64,000 nucleotides of DNA, taken from NCBI GenBank assembly GCA_029309925.1, contig JARKND010000004.1:620001-684000 (forward strand), given 5' to 3'. The position numbers and the translations under genes are program-made. Numbering within the stretch: the stretch's first letter is position 1; each line of letters begins with the position of its first letter. The notes beneath the pieces were generated by a model. It did no database searches, was not told the origin of the DNA, and worked only from the letters and a program-made list of their open reading frames with translations. Source of the stretch: Fulvivirgaceae bacterium JP3-4 (GTDB lineage: Bacteria > Bacteroidota > Bacteroidia > Cytophagales > Cyclobacteriaceae). Below, piece by piece: positions 43,953 through 53,730 of this stretch.

Positions 43953-44084
43953 AGCTGCAAGCTGCAGGCTACAAGCTTCAAGTCTATGAATTGCCTGGCG
44001 ATTCAGGTCTTTGTCGCTGACAGCAATAAACTAGCCACGGACTTGCAGCTTGTAGCTTGTAGCTTGAAGCTTGAAGCTTGTAGC
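43953..44084. repeat. inverted heptamer array (large hairpin)
   Basis: Left arm 43953-43983 is made of units like GCTGCAAG/GCTACAAG; right arm 44041-44084 is a row of CTTGNAG heptamers (CTTGCAG, CTTGTAG twice, CTTGAAG twice, CTTGTAG). The arms are complementary over about 30 nt and enclose a non-repetitive loop of about 57 nt. The array starts 15 nt after the regulator stop (minus strand). The unit is the same as at 10488-10562, so this is a dispersed family. Confidence 0.78.
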
Positions 44085-44098
44085 CTAAATAAACCACA

Positions 44099-44731
44099 CT
44101 AAATCAGTTTCTCCAGGTTTGCCTTAGCAATTGCTTCAGACTTACTGTTCACCTGGAGCTTCGAATAGATATTCTTGATGTGTGTTTTTGCAGTTTCTTT
44201 CGAGATAAAAAGTTCTTCAGAGATCTGGGTGTAGGTCTTGCCTTCTGAAATGAGCTGAAGAATCTCTGTCTCGCGTTTCGTCAGTGGCGAGTTCGGGTTG
44301 ACATGATAATTATCAATCACCATACGCGCAATTCGGCTGCTCATCGGTGCACCACCTTTTACAATTTCTTCGAGCGCAGATAACAATTCCATGTAGTTTG
44401 CACTCTTAGTAATGTAACCGGATGCACCTGCCTTGAGGGCTTCGAAAACAAGCTCGCTGTCTTCATAAACCGTCACCATGATGATCTCGGACTGCGGACT
44501 CTTCTCCTTGATGATCTTTGTTCCCTGGATGCCGTTCATGCCCGGCAGCTCGATATCCATCAGGATAATTTCAGGCTTGTCGCGGTTGATGTTGTCAATC
44601 GCGTCTTCACAGTTTCCGTAAGCGTTGATCACCATAAACTTCTGAGAGCTGTTTACGATGAGGCTGAAACTATTTCTGATCTCCTGATCGTCTTCAACAA
44701 TCAGTACTCTTTTCTTAAACGGCAAGGCCAT
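44099..44731 (-). CDS. NarL/FixJ-type response regulator
   Basis: The 210-residue protein has a receiver (D14/D15, phospho-Asp D59 in IILMDIELPGMNG, Lys in GYITKSA) and a LuxR-type helix-turn-helix (LTKRETEILQLISEGKTYTQ, then SKETAKTHIKNIYSKLQV). It overlaps the 3' end of the propeller kinase gene by 17 nt, so the two are a coupled sensor-regulator pair. The nearest downstream operon is SusC/SusD, and control of that operon is the simplest hypothesis, though two terminators separate them. Confidence 0.95.
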   Translation of the reverse strand: MALPFKKRVLIVEDDQEIRNSFSLIVNSSQKFMVINAYGNCEDAIDNINRDKPEIILMDIELPGMNGIQGTKIIKEKSPQSEIIMVTVYEDSELVFEALKAGASGYITKSANYMELLSALEEIVKGGAPMSSRIARMVIDNYHVNPNSPLTKRETEILQLISEGKTYTQISEELFISKETAKTHIKNIYSKLQVNSKSEAIAKANLEKLI

Positions 44732-47690
44732 ATTTTAGTGTTTTGTTAAGCTTAAATTGAAGAACGATTTTCGTCCCTTGTTTCTTCCCGCTATGTATAC
44801 GTAAAATCGCGTGTATCCTATCGGCTCTATCTCGGATATTTTTAAGACCGTTCGTTTTTTGTATTTCACCGGTCGAAAACCCTATACCATCGTCTTCAAA
44901 CGACATGGAGAATTCATCATTCTGACGTGCAAGGGATAGTGTCACATTACAGGCCAATGAATACTTGAAAGCGTTGGTCATCGCTTCTTTAAAGATGAGG
45001 TTGGCCTCCCTGCTGAAGCCATAGGGTAGTTTTATTTTCTCCTTCACTTCGTTGAAGGCCCTGAAGTTGATATTCTTTTCTTCAAACAGCTTCTCTCCAA
45101 AGTCTCGGATGTGAATAAAGAGTTTCGACAATTCATCGTTACCCGGATCAATTGACCAGATGAAATCGCGTGTTCCTGTATACAGATACTTGGCAGAGTC
45201 TTCAACCTTCGTGTACAAATCATGGCCAGTACCATTGCCGTTCGTATGGTCTGTACCATTCCCATTGAGTTGGGCGTTGAGTTTCAGCAAGCTCACGTAG
45301 TTGATGATTCTTGTAAGTTGATTTCCCATTTCATCGTGAAAGTCGCGGGCAATTTCCTTGCGAAGGGTTTCCTGTTCACGGGCGCGGATCCGCTCGAGCA
45401 TCATCACCTGATTTACACGTTGTTTAACACGCAGATAGAGAATAAGCGTAATCGCTCCGGCCATCAGAATAAACATGCCAACAATAAATGAAGCCGTCTG
45501 GTAGAATGGTGTCTTGACTGAGAACGCATAGCTGAATGGTGGCGACCAGCTTCCCTGGCTATTCGTGGCAACAACCTTGAACACATAGTTACCGGGAGGC
45601 AGGTTTCCATACGTCACCTGTTGATTGGAAGAGGGCTGGGACCACGTCTTATCAAAGTTCTCGAGAAAATACCTGAACTTGACTGACTTCGGATATCGCT
45701 TATCCACTTTGTTAAAGACGAAAGTGATGTGATTTTTTTCAGGAGGCAAGGATGGCCTGTACGGAAGCTTGAATGAACCGGTCACGCTGTCGGCATACTG
45801 ACGCACGGAATCCTGACCATAAAAAACCTGGATATCCGTTAGGTGGATGGCAAACGAACGGCTCTTGCTGACCTGAGATTCATTAAACTGGTAAAGACCA
45901 TCAATCAGTCCGAATAGTTTTTTGTTGTTGGAGAGGAAGAACGCATTTTGATTGGTCTCCACTCCGCTGAGTCCGTTGTCATAGTCGTAATGCAGATTTT
46001 CTACGATCTCATTGACGGAGTTGAGCCTGATACGACTGATACCTTTTTCCGACCCGATCCAGATGAAGCTCTTTTCGTCCGCGGCAGCGAAATAAATAAA
46101 ATCGGAAGCGAGACCGTCATGCGTACTGAGCAGTTTCTTGCTGCGCGTTCGCGGATTGTAAATTGCTATACCCGCGCCACTCGAGCCGATTAACAGAAGC
46201 GAATCGCGGAATGGTTCGATGCTGAGAATTGATGTGTTTTCGAGTCCGCTGATCGTAAATGTCTGCACACGTCTCTTATCCACAGAACTCATTCCAAATT
46301 CATTTCCCACAAAAAGCTTCTTGTGGTAAGGGGAATAATGCGCAGCGCTGACTGCATTTGCGTTCAGGCCGTCCCTGGTGGTTACGGATCTGAATTTCTT
46401 TCCGTCAAAGTAGTTGAGTCCACCGCTGAAAGTACCGGCCCACAAACCTCCGTCATTGTCAAATTCGATACTGTTTATCGCTGCGCTTGAAAGTCCCTGT
46501 TCGCGTGTATACCATTGAAACGAATCTGCGCTACGGTCAAATTTACCGAGACCATAAGCAGTGCCGATCCAAAGCTCCCCGGCCGGGCTTTCCTTAATCG
46601 TGTAAACAAGATTTTTATATTCCTCTTTCGGGTCGAAGTATGACCTCACCTTATCATCGGTAATCTTCCAGAGTCCACGGGTGCTTGCCACCCACGTTGT
46701 GCCAAAGCGATCTTCGCAGATCGATGAGACACTGCGAAGGTTCACGCGATCAAATTTTACGAAGTCCTGCACGAAATATTTATACAGTCCCGTACCTGAC
46801 GTTGCAAACCACGTGCTGCCTTCCGCATCGACCAGGACCTGACTCACATCGATATCCGTGATGGCAGTGTCGATGACGACTTTATCTTCGATAATTTTTT
46901 CTTTCAGCAGGGCCGTGTTTCGGTGTGTCCAGAAGACGTCATTCAGCGAATCGTAATACACCACGTGGTTTCGTACAGGTAGCTCTCGTTTAATGAAATC
47001 CCGGTTAGAGAAGTCTACGGTGAAATAGCCCTTGTCCGTCTCGACCCATACATCTCTCTTATAGTTGAACAGCGTGAGCGGCCTGCCAAATTTTTTATCA
47101 TGGGTGAACGAATATTCACCGCCTTTCGAGCGCATGTAGAAGGAACTGTCGTTGAGGTACATCAGAATTCCTTTGTCAGGAGTAAGATGATAGTAACGCA
47201 CCAAAAAGTTCTTCAAAAACGGCCGGGACCAGTAATAAACTGAGTCGTTGTAGATCTTTCCCATCTCGCCAAGCCCGGAGGTGAAGAAAAGTGTATCGCT
47301 ATACTCAAAAATTCTGCGAATCCGCCTTGAATTGCTGGGGACGCCTGGCTGTTTGAACGTTTTAAAATCAAGGCCGTCAAATTTCGTGATACCACGTGGG
47401 TGAACGATCCAGAGGTTGTGATCGAGGTCGAGTTTAAGATAAGTGACGATGTTGCTGAGAAGGCCATCACGCGTTGTGTATACTTTGAACTCGCGCCCGT
47501 CAAAGCGCGCAAGTCCTCCGCCATGCGTACCAATCCACAAGTATCCGTTGCGGTCTTCGAGCATGATGTTGACATTGGACTGCGGAAGTCCATCGATGGC
47601 CTTGTAATTCCGAATGGCATAAGAGTCTTTTTGCCCCAGCGCTACTGAGTAACTTGCGAGCAGAAACACAACCATCCAGAACGTACGCAT
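44715..47690 (-). CDS. propeller-type sensor histidine kinase (two-component regulator propeller)
   Basis: The 991-residue protein has a signal peptide, about a dozen propeller repeats (NVNIMLEDRNGYLWIGTHGG, GLWAGTFSGGLNYFDGKKF) and a Y_Y_Y domain (YPKSVKFRYFLENFD). A membrane helix (FIVGMFILMAGAITLILYLR) follows, then a HisKA_3 box with H785 in IARDFHDEMGNQ and HATPase (FEDDGIGFSTG). This is the design of Bacteroidota sensors that detect a polymer breakdown product in the periplasm, but without the fused AraC output of the hybrid types; output goes to the NarL regulator that overlaps its end. Confidence 0.94.
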   Translation of the reverse strand: MRTFWMVVFLLASYSVALGQKDSYAIRNYKAIDGLPQSNVNIMLEDRNGYLWIGTHGGGLARFDGREFKVYTTRDGLLSNIVTYLKLDLDHNLWIVHPRGITKFDGLDFKTFKQPGVPSNSRRIRRIFEYSDTLFFTSGLGEMGKIYNDSVYYWSRPFLKNFLVRYYHLTPDKGILMYLNDSSFYMRSKGGEYSFTHDKKFGRPLTLFNYKRDVWVETDKGYFTVDFSNRDFIKRELPVRNHVVYYDSLNDVFWTHRNTALLKEKIIEDKVVIDTAITDIDVSQVLVDAEGSTWFATSGTGLYKYFVQDFVKFDRVNLRSVSSICEDRFGTTWVASTRGLWKITDDKVRSYFDPKEEYKNLVYTIKESPAGELWIGTAYGLGKFDRSADSFQWYTREQGLSSAAINSIEFDNDGGLWAGTFSGGLNYFDGKKFRSVTTRDGLNANAVSAAHYSPYHKKLFVGNEFGMSSVDKRRVQTFTISGLENTSILSIEPFRDSLLLIGSSGAGIAIYNPRTRSKKLLSTHDGLASDFIYFAAADEKSFIWIGSEKGISRIRLNSVNEIVENLHYDYDNGLSGVETNQNAFFLSNNKKLFGLIDGLYQFNESQVSKSRSFAIHLTDIQVFYGQDSVRQYADSVTGSFKLPYRPSLPPEKNHITFVFNKVDKRYPKSVKFRYFLENFDKTWSQPSSNQQVTYGNLPPGNYVFKVVATNSQGSWSPPFSYAFSVKTPFYQTASFIVGMFILMAGAITLILYLRVKQRVNQVMMLERIRAREQETLRKEIARDFHDEMGNQLTRIINYVSLLKLNAQLNGNGTDHTNGNGTGHDLYTKVEDSAKYLYTGTRDFIWSIDPGNDELSKLFIHIRDFGEKLFEEKNINFRAFNEVKEKIKLPYGFSREANLIFKEAMTNAFKYSLACNVTLSLARQNDEFSMSFEDDGIGFSTGEIQKTNGLKNIRDRADRIHAILRIHSGKKQGTKIVLQFKLNKTLKYGLAV

Positions 47691-47852
47691 AGCCTTTCAA
47701 TGATCAAATTAGGAGATATTTACTATAAAGATAATACCCCTCATTACGGTATATACCACCACTAAGTTCAATAAATTTTTCGAAAGAAATCTGCAACTTC
47801 ACGCTGATAGCAAAAGTCTAATAGCAAACACCCGATCATAAATCCATACCGC

Positions 47853-50240
47853 ATGATTAAAAACTACTTACTGATCAGTTTCCGTAGCTTAAAAAAGCAC
47901 TTTTCGTACTCGCTCATCAACATCTTTGGATTAGGATTAGGCCTCGCAACATGTCTTTTACTTGTCACGTGGATAAGACATGAGGTGAGCTTTGACACGT
48001 TTCATGAAAAAGCTGACCGCATTTACCGCTTCTCACTGGAGTACGGAAATGGCGGACAGACCGCATCAACTGCAGTATCGCCCACAGCGCTTTTGCCTGC
48101 GATAATGTCCCTGCCCGAGGCGGAGACAGGCGCCCGATACTATAAAGTATCCGGACGCAATCCGTGGATCGTTCGCTATGAGGACAAGACGTTTCGCGAG
48201 ACAAAATTTTACGTTGCGGACAGTTCATTCTTTGACCTGTTTTCGTTCAAGATGATCAAGGGCAACAAAGACGAAGCGCTTCTTCATCCCTACTCCGTTG
48301 TTCTTACAGAATCGATCGCAAAAAAATATTTTGGAAATGAAAATCCACTGGGGAAGCAACTCACTGTAAACAACAGACGGGAATACGTAGTGACCGGAGT
48401 GGTCGAAGATCTGCCTGACAATTCACTGTTCAAGTTCGAGTTGCTGGGATCATTCAATTCGCTCCCACCTCACATGCTGCGCTCACAATGGTGGAGTGCA
48501 AATTATCAGACCTATATCCTGGTGAAGGAAAATGCTGATGTCAACGCGCTCGAAGCAAAAACCAACGAGATCGTTAAAAAAGAAATCCCTCCGAGGGGAA
48601 CTGGCGATTATGTGAAGTACAATAAGATGGCACTGACTGACATCTATCTTAAGTCAAAATTCGCCAATGAACCTGAAGTCTCAAGTGATATCCGCTATGT
48701 CTACATTTTCTCAGCAGTTGCAATCCTGATCCTGTTGATTGCATGTATCAATTATATCAACCTTGCAACTGCCAAAGCCGCAGATCGTGCGAAGGAAGTC
48801 GGCATCAGGAAAGTTGTGGGCGCACTGCGTCAGCAACTCTTTATGCAATTTATCGGTGAATCAATCCTCATCACCTTCTTCGCATTTGTATTCGCATTCT
48901 TCCTGAGTCAGCTCCTGCTTCCACTGTTCAACGAACTTACAGGAAAGCAGTTCGCAGCCGGAGTGTTGATGGAACCTTCTTTCCTCGTTACAACTGTTGC
49001 AGTGCTGCTTGTGATTGCTGTACTGGCCGGCTCATATCCTGCTTTTGCGATCACATCGTTCAAGCCCGTGACTGTGTTAAAGGGAAATTTTAAAACCTCA
49101 GGGCGCGGAATCTGGCTGCGGAAAGGATTGGTTGTTTTTCAGTTTGCGATATCAATCGTTCTGATCACCGGAACGATTATCATCGTGAAACAGCTCAATT
49201 ACATCCAGGCGAAAAATCTCGGCTACGACAAAGAGCGCGTGATTCACATTCCGCTCGACAGCCTTACGGAAGCAAACTACAACAGCTTCAAAAATGAACT
49301 TCAGCGCACTGGCCTTGCGGTGAATGTGGCGCGAGGCTCGGAATCTCCCGTGCAGATCGGTGCCGGGTATTCGATCCGAACAAGGGAGAGCAGCTCCGAG
49401 CAGGGCGTTGTGACAACCGGCCTATTGATTGACAGCGACTACATTCCAACGGTAGGGCTGGAGATTCTGCACGGTCGAAACTTCTCAGAAGCCGACTGGG
49501 AACGACATCTTAAGGACACGACCTATAGTTTCATTCTTAACGAAGCACTGGTAAAAGCTCTCTTCCTGGAACCGGAGGAAGCTGTTGGAAAAATCGTGGA
49601 TATGGGAGGACGTTCCGGGGAGGTTATCGGTGTGGCGAAGGATTTTCATTTCTCGTCATTGCACCGCGAGATCAACCCGCTTGTCATCTTCCAGGAGGAT
49701 CAGTTTTCGAAAGTCTTCATCCGTCTGCCCGAAGGTGATGTAGCCCGGCACGTGGCAAACGTAAAAGAACTGTACAGCAAGCTTTATACACATCGTCCGT
49801 TTGAATTTCAGTTCCTTGATGAACAATATGAAGCGTTGTACAACAATGAGCAACGGCTCGGGTCTGCCTTTGTCGTGTTTGCCACACTCGCCATCATCAT
49901 CGCGTGCCTTGGTTTGTTAGGTCTTGTTTCTTTTTCAGCGGCACAAAAAACAAAAGAGATCGGCATCCGAAAAGTTATGGGTGCAACTCCTGCAAGCATT
50001 GTCGTTTTAATCACAAGTGATTTCACCAGGCTTGTCGCGATTGCAATTATTCTTGGCCTACCCCTCGCCTATTGGACGATGCAACAATGGCTGAGTGCAT
50101 TCGCATATAAAATTGAGATTGGAATTGTACCGCTCGCAGCTGCCGCGATCATTGCGATCAGCATCGCGCTACTCACCGCGGGGTATCAGGCGGTGAAAGC
50201 TGCATTGGTTGATCCTGCGAAGACGTTGCGAAACGAATAG
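47853..50240 (+). CDS. FtsX/MacB-type ABC transporter permease
   Basis: The 795-residue protein begins MIKNYLLISFRSLKKHFSYS, with a first membrane helix, a MacB periplasmic core domain, three more helices around residues 290-420 (AKEVGIRKVVGALRQQLFMQ), a second periplasmic core and a second FtsX helix set (KEIGIRKVMGATPASIVVLI). Such double-FtsX permeases work with a separate ATPase in lipoprotein, peptide or antibiotic export, or as mechanotransmission systems. No ATPase gene is adjacent. It is divergent from the propeller kinase. Confidence 0.95.
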   Translation: MIKNYLLISFRSLKKHFSYSLINIFGLGLGLATCLLLVTWIRHEVSFDTFHEKADRIYRFSLEYGNGGQTASTAVSPTALLPAIMSLPEAETGARYYKVSGRNPWIVRYEDKTFRETKFYVADSSFFDLFSFKMIKGNKDEALLHPYSVVLTESIAKKYFGNENPLGKQLTVNNRREYVVTGVVEDLPDNSLFKFELLGSFNSLPPHMLRSQWWSANYQTYILVKENADVNALEAKTNEIVKKEIPPRGTGDYVKYNKMALTDIYLKSKFANEPEVSSDIRYVYIFSAVAILILLIACINYINLATAKAADRAKEVGIRKVVGALRQQLFMQFIGESILITFFAFVFAFFLSQLLLPLFNELTGKQFAAGVLMEPSFLVTTVAVLLVIAVLAGSYPAFAITSFKPVTVLKGNFKTSGRGIWLRKGLVVFQFAISIVLITGTIIIVKQLNYIQAKNLGYDKERVIHIPLDSLTEANYNSFKNELQRTGLAVNVARGSESPVQIGAGYSIRTRESSSEQGVVTTGLLIDSDYIPTVGLEILHGRNFSEADWERHLKDTTYSFILNEALVKALFLEPEEAVGKIVDMGGRSGEVIGVAKDFHFSSLHREINPLVIFQEDQFSKVFIRLPEGDVARHVANVKELYSKLYTHRPFEFQFLDEQYEALYNNEQRLGSAFVVFATLAIIIACLGLLGLVSFSAAQKTKEIGIRKVMGATPASIVVLITSDFTRLVAIAIILGLPLAYWTMQQWLSAFAYKIEIGIVPLAAAAIIAISIALLTAGYQAVKAALVDPAKTLRNE

Positions 50241-50265
50241 TAACCTCTCATAACTTATACCTTCG

Positions 50266-50292
50266 GCCCTTCCTTTCAACCAAAGGGAGGGC
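50266..50292 (+). terminator. GC-rich hairpin after the permease gene
   Basis: GCCCTTCCTTT (50266-50276) and AAAGGGAGGGC (50282-50292) form an 11-bp stem with one wobble pair and a 5-nt loop, 26 nt past the stop codon. No T tract follows, so it may act as a 3' stabiliser instead of an intrinsic terminator. Confidence 0.5.
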
Positions 50293-50352
50293 GGATTGGG
50301 GTATAGTCATCCCAGCGCTTTGCATTAGCTTCGTATATCAAACCCTACAAGC

Positions 50353-51627
50353 ATGAAGCGTTTCATTCTGTTCTTCTTTTTTCTTGCCGTGTCATGGGCC
50401 TATGGCCAGAGCAATTTGCAGGAATATATGACTGCATCCCGCGAAGCTTACAAAGCGAAAGACAACAAAAAATTTTACGACATGATTGTCGCGGCACACA
50501 AGCTTCATCCGTACCACCAGGGTATACTTTACAATGCAGGAATTGCAGCAGCTTTGAACGGACTTCCAGATGAGGCATTCAGTTATCTCAGGAAAGCCAT
50601 TCTTATCAAGGCCGATTACAATCTCGATATTGATGATCTCGCAAGCCTTCGAACCCTTCCTCAATTCAATGAGATAAAAACACTTCAGGCGGAATTGCAG
50701 CAGCAGGTTGTACACTCGGACACGGCATTCATTATCCGCCAGAAAGACCTGCACATTGAATCGATTGCTCCGGGGGAACGGCCTGGTATATTTTACCTGG
50801 GAAGCATTCACAAAAGAAAAATTATTCAATCGGATGAAAAAGGAAATATTACTGACTTCACAACATCCGCGCAAGATGGGCTTACTTCGGTGTTCGGCAT
50901 CAAGGTCGACAAAAAGAACAATATTCTCTGGGCGTGCGCATCGCCAATGCCGGAGATGGAAAACTTTGACAGCGTTTCGCGGTCCGGACTCTTCAAGTAT
51001 GATCTGAAGTCAAAAAAACTGATTAAGCGCTATGCACCAGCAACGAGGCGCGATCATACCTTTGGCGACCTGACATTGGATGAGAAGGGAAGACCCTTCG
51101 TTTCTGACTCAAAGAACAATGTGATCTATTCACTTGATGACTCCGGAAATCTCACCGAGTTTTTCGCTTCCGATCAGTTCTGGAGCCTCCAGGGACTTAC
51201 CTTCAGCGATGATGGAAAGTATCTTTTCATTGCCGACTATGTGAAAGGAATTTTCAGGCTCAGACTTGACGACAAGGTGCTCATACAGCTTCCGGCAGCA
51301 TTCGATCTGGCCGTGAAATCGGTTGACGGGCTGACGTTCTACAAGAACAACCTCATCGCAATCCAAAACCTTGTTGTACCGATGCGGGCAACAGCATATA
51401 AGCTGAATGGTACGAAAGACAAGTTAGCAGGTTACGAAATAATCGATCGCGGTCACGCGGCATTCAACGAGCCCACTATTGGCTGTTTGTTAAATGACGA
51501 TTTTTATTACGTTGCAAACAGTTTGTGGTCGGGCTATACGCAAGATCATCGGTTGAAACCGGAAACACAATTGCAGGATGTCGTTATTCTCAAGACCAAC
51601 CTGAAAAGCTTACTAAAAGGCAAGTAG
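50353..51627 (+). CDS. secreted TPR plus SMP-30/propeller-like protein
   Basis: The 424-residue product has a signal peptide (MKRFILFFFFLAVSWAYGQ), a short TPR-like helical part at about 25-110 (GILYNAGIAAALNGLPDEAF) and a beta-propeller half resembling SMP-30/gluconolactonase proteins (FGIKVDKKNNILWACASPMP; FGDLTLDEKGRPFVSDSKNN). A lactonase or carbohydrate-binding role is possible but the metal ligands cannot be assigned with confidence. It is convergent with the TPR/lipocalin-like gene with no spacer between the stops. Confidence 0.85.
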   Translation: MKRFILFFFFLAVSWAYGQSNLQEYMTASREAYKAKDNKKFYDMIVAAHKLHPYHQGILYNAGIAAALNGLPDEAFSYLRKAILIKADYNLDIDDLASLRTLPQFNEIKTLQAELQQQVVHSDTAFIIRQKDLHIESIAPGERPGIFYLGSIHKRKIIQSDEKGNITDFTTSAQDGLTSVFGIKVDKKNNILWACASPMPEMENFDSVSRSGLFKYDLKSKKLIKRYAPATRRDHTFGDLTLDEKGRPFVSDSKNNVIYSLDDSGNLTEFFASDQFWSLQGLTFSDDGKYLFIADYVKGIFRLRLDDKVLIQLPAAFDLAVKSVDGLTFYKNNLIAIQNLVVPMRATAYKLNGTKDKLAGYEIIDRGHAAFNEPTIGCLLNDDFYYVANSLWSGYTQDHRLKPETQLQDVVILKTNLKSLLKGK

Positions 51628-52557
51628 CTACTTTTTCCGCTTGTAGATAAAGTCGTAAACTGTTGTCCATGTCTGACCCCCATCAGTGCTTACTTCATTA
51701 AATTGGCGCACCTGATCCGGGCCCAGATTATAAAAGATAAACCTGCCCATCTGCTTTTGATTCTGAGCGCTCGTGCTCTCGAATTCGAAACGCATTGCAC
51801 CATCCTTGTAAACACCATTTACAAACATCTGAGGATTGCCTGCATTCAATCCTCCCGATCCTACCCAATGCTGCTCCCACTTGCCTGTTGTCGTGTTGAC
51901 GTAGTTAATACTTTTGCCCGTGTTTGGCACCGGACCCAGTGCCGTCCAGTTTTCGAGGATCATGCAGCCTCCGGAAGCCACCTCAACTTTGCTGTGTCCG
52001 ATAAGCATGCTGGCACCGTTTGGATACACGTCCCATTCACCAACCCAAAAGTCAAATTCGCGTGCTTGCGGTATAGTCATGCACGGAAAGGCATTTGTTT
52101 CAACGCGTTTCTCGAGGTCTGCAAAGCGCTTATCACTTCGGATGTTGTCGAAATCTTTACTCGTCTGGATCTCCGTTAAATTAACATAGCCAGACGCTAA
52201 GGCTTTTTCAAGCTTGTTAAACGCTTCATCAGTCTTTTTCTGAACGGCAGCGATTCGCGCGAGTCGCGCATGAACTGCAGCCTCAAGGATCGGTGATGGT
52301 TTGTTTTCGAGCGCCTTTTGATAATTCTGAACTGCCCTGTCGTAACGCCCAAGATTGTGATAAGAAAAAGCGAGTCGATTCCAGGCCACCGCATTCTGCG
52401 AAACATTTTTTAGGGCTGACTCATACTGCGGAATTGCAGCCTGCCATTGTGATAGGAAGAAGAGAGAATCCGCCTTCGAGAAAGCATTGGAATTCTGAGC
52501 ATAGGCTGCTGTAGCAGAAACTGCAAAGCAGACCAGCATTGTAAACATGTGCTTCAT
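51628..52557 (-). CDS. secreted TPR protein with C-terminal lipocalin-like domain
   Basis: The 309-residue product has a signal peptide (VCFAVSATAAYAQ), TPR repeats at about 25-135 (AWNRLAFSYHNLGRYDRAVQ), and a C-terminal domain starting REFDFWVGEWDVYPNGASML with GGCMILENWTALG and IYKRKK at the end, which resembles DUF1579-type lipocalin-like folds. Such a fusion is common in Bacteroidota and unassigned. A second Met three residues in is an alternative start. Confidence 0.85.
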   Translation of the reverse strand: MKHMFTMLVCFAVSATAAYAQNSNAFSKADSLFFLSQWQAAIPQYESALKNVSQNAVAWNRLAFSYHNLGRYDRAVQNYQKALENKPSPILEAAVHARLARIAAVQKKTDEAFNKLEKALASGYVNLTEIQTSKDFDNIRSDKRFADLEKRVETNAFPCMTIPQAREFDFWVGEWDVYPNGASMLIGHSKVEVASGGCMILENWTALGPVPNTGKSINYVNTTTGKWEQHWVGSGGLNAGNPQMFVNGVYKDGAMRFEFESTSAQNQKQMGRFIFYNLGPDQVRQFNEVSTDGGQTWTTVYDFIYKRKK

Positions 52558-52657
52558 AAGCCTGAGGTTAAGATATCCAAAAGGTACCGATTAGCTTAAC
52601 TCAGCACATCACGCAAGATGGACGATAGTTGAGTTTAACTTTCAGGGTTTACGGTTT

Positions 52658-52692
52658 GGGTGATGGGTGATGGGTGATGGGTGATGGGTGAT
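52658..52692. repeat. (GGGTGAT)5 heptamer tandem repeat
   Basis: Five perfect head-to-tail copies of GGGTGAT fill 52658-52692 in the spacer between the TPR gene and the patatin gene. Seven-base unit length puts it with the other heptamer arrays of the window. Slippage can change the copy number. Confidence 0.95.
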
Positions 52693-52769
52693 AGGTTGGA
52701 AAAAGAATTTGTGATGCGAGATAAATTTTGAACGTTAGTCTTCTGCAGAGAAGGGTTCATCTTTCTTGA

Positions 52770-53684
52770 TCAAATCTGACGGATGGTAATATCAGGAGAT
52801 CCCACCCTTGAAACATGAGGTGTTTCTATTGCCTGGTAGAAGGCTTTGCGGCCGAGCTCGATGACTTCGTTTGCGCGATAGAATTCAAAAACACCACAGC
52901 TGTCGCGTGGAATATTCACGACTACATCAGGCTGATAAAGTTTGATCATCAGTTCTGTCACACGTTCCTGGGTAAGGTCATACGACTTGGTGACAAGATC
53001 AAAAAAACCAAACTGTTCGATCTTTTCCTCAGCTTTACTGTCAACTTTGAGAAACTGTGCTCTGAAGGCGTCAAGCATTTTAAGATAGGCTGCCTTCTCC
53101 TTGTTAAGTACTTGAGTCTCTCGGGTCACCGGCAGATTAGCATTCAGATTTACAGCTACCACGATGTCACCAGGTTCTCTTGTCACGAGATTTAAAGGCA
53201 GCGGATTGAGCACGCCACCATCGACAAGCTGCGACCGCCCTTCGATCACTGGCGTAAATACTGTTGGAATGGCAATGGATGCGCGCAACGCCTTGAACAA
53301 ACTTCCTGTCTTATAATGTACCTCGCGTTTATTTGCAACGTCCGCAGCTACTGCCGTAAACGGAATGGAAAAATTTTCAATCCTGTGATCACCGATAAAA
53401 TTTTCAATTGCTTTGAAAACCCGTTCACCCTTCACAAAGCCCTGAGAAGAAAATGTGAAATCCAATAACCTGAATACATCGAGTTTGGTGAGGCTGACGA
53501 GCCAGTGCTTGTATTCATCGAGGTAACCCGCGCAATAAATGCCGCCAACGACTGCGCCCATCGAACATCCAACTACCTCTCTGATACGATATCCTTCCTT
53601 TTCAAGCGATTCAACGACACCGATATGCGCCATTCCGCGAGCGCCACCACTGCCCAGCACAAGGCGAACATTTTTTGACAACAT
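52770..53684 (-). CDS. patatin-like phospholipase
   Basis: From ATG at 53684 the 304-residue protein has the patatin features in order: oxyanion loop LVLGSGGARG, nucleophile S41 in GCSMGAVVGG, and catalytic Asp in LVDGGVLNPLP. Members hydrolyse acyl chains of phospholipids. The in-frame ATG 24 codons upstream (53756) is rejected, because that lead is encoded by the heptamer repeat at 53731-53765 and is not protein-like. There is no signal peptide, so the protein is probably cytoplasmic. Confidence 0.95.
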   Translation of the reverse strand: MLSKNVRLVLGSGGARGMAHIGVVESLEKEGYRIREVVGCSMGAVVGGIYCAGYLDEYKHWLVSLTKLDVFRLLDFTFSSQGFVKGERVFKAIENFIGDHRIENFSIPFTAVAADVANKREVHYKTGSLFKALRASIAIPTVFTPVIEGRSQLVDGGVLNPLPLNLVTREPGDIVVAVNLNANLPVTRETQVLNKEKAAYLKMLDAFRAQFLKVDSKAEEKIEQFGFFDLVTKSYDLTQERVTELMIKLYQPDVVVNIPRDSCGVFEFYRANEVIELGRKAFYQAIETPHVSRVGSPDITIRQI

Positions 53685-53730
53685 ACCGAAAGATAAAAGA
53701 AATGGCGGGTAAATACCAGACGAAAGAAGA

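Noticed and set aside
47748-47757. GGTATATACC palindrome between the propeller kinase and the ABC permease
   Set aside because: Only 10 bp and AT-rich; expected by chance and without a second copy in view.
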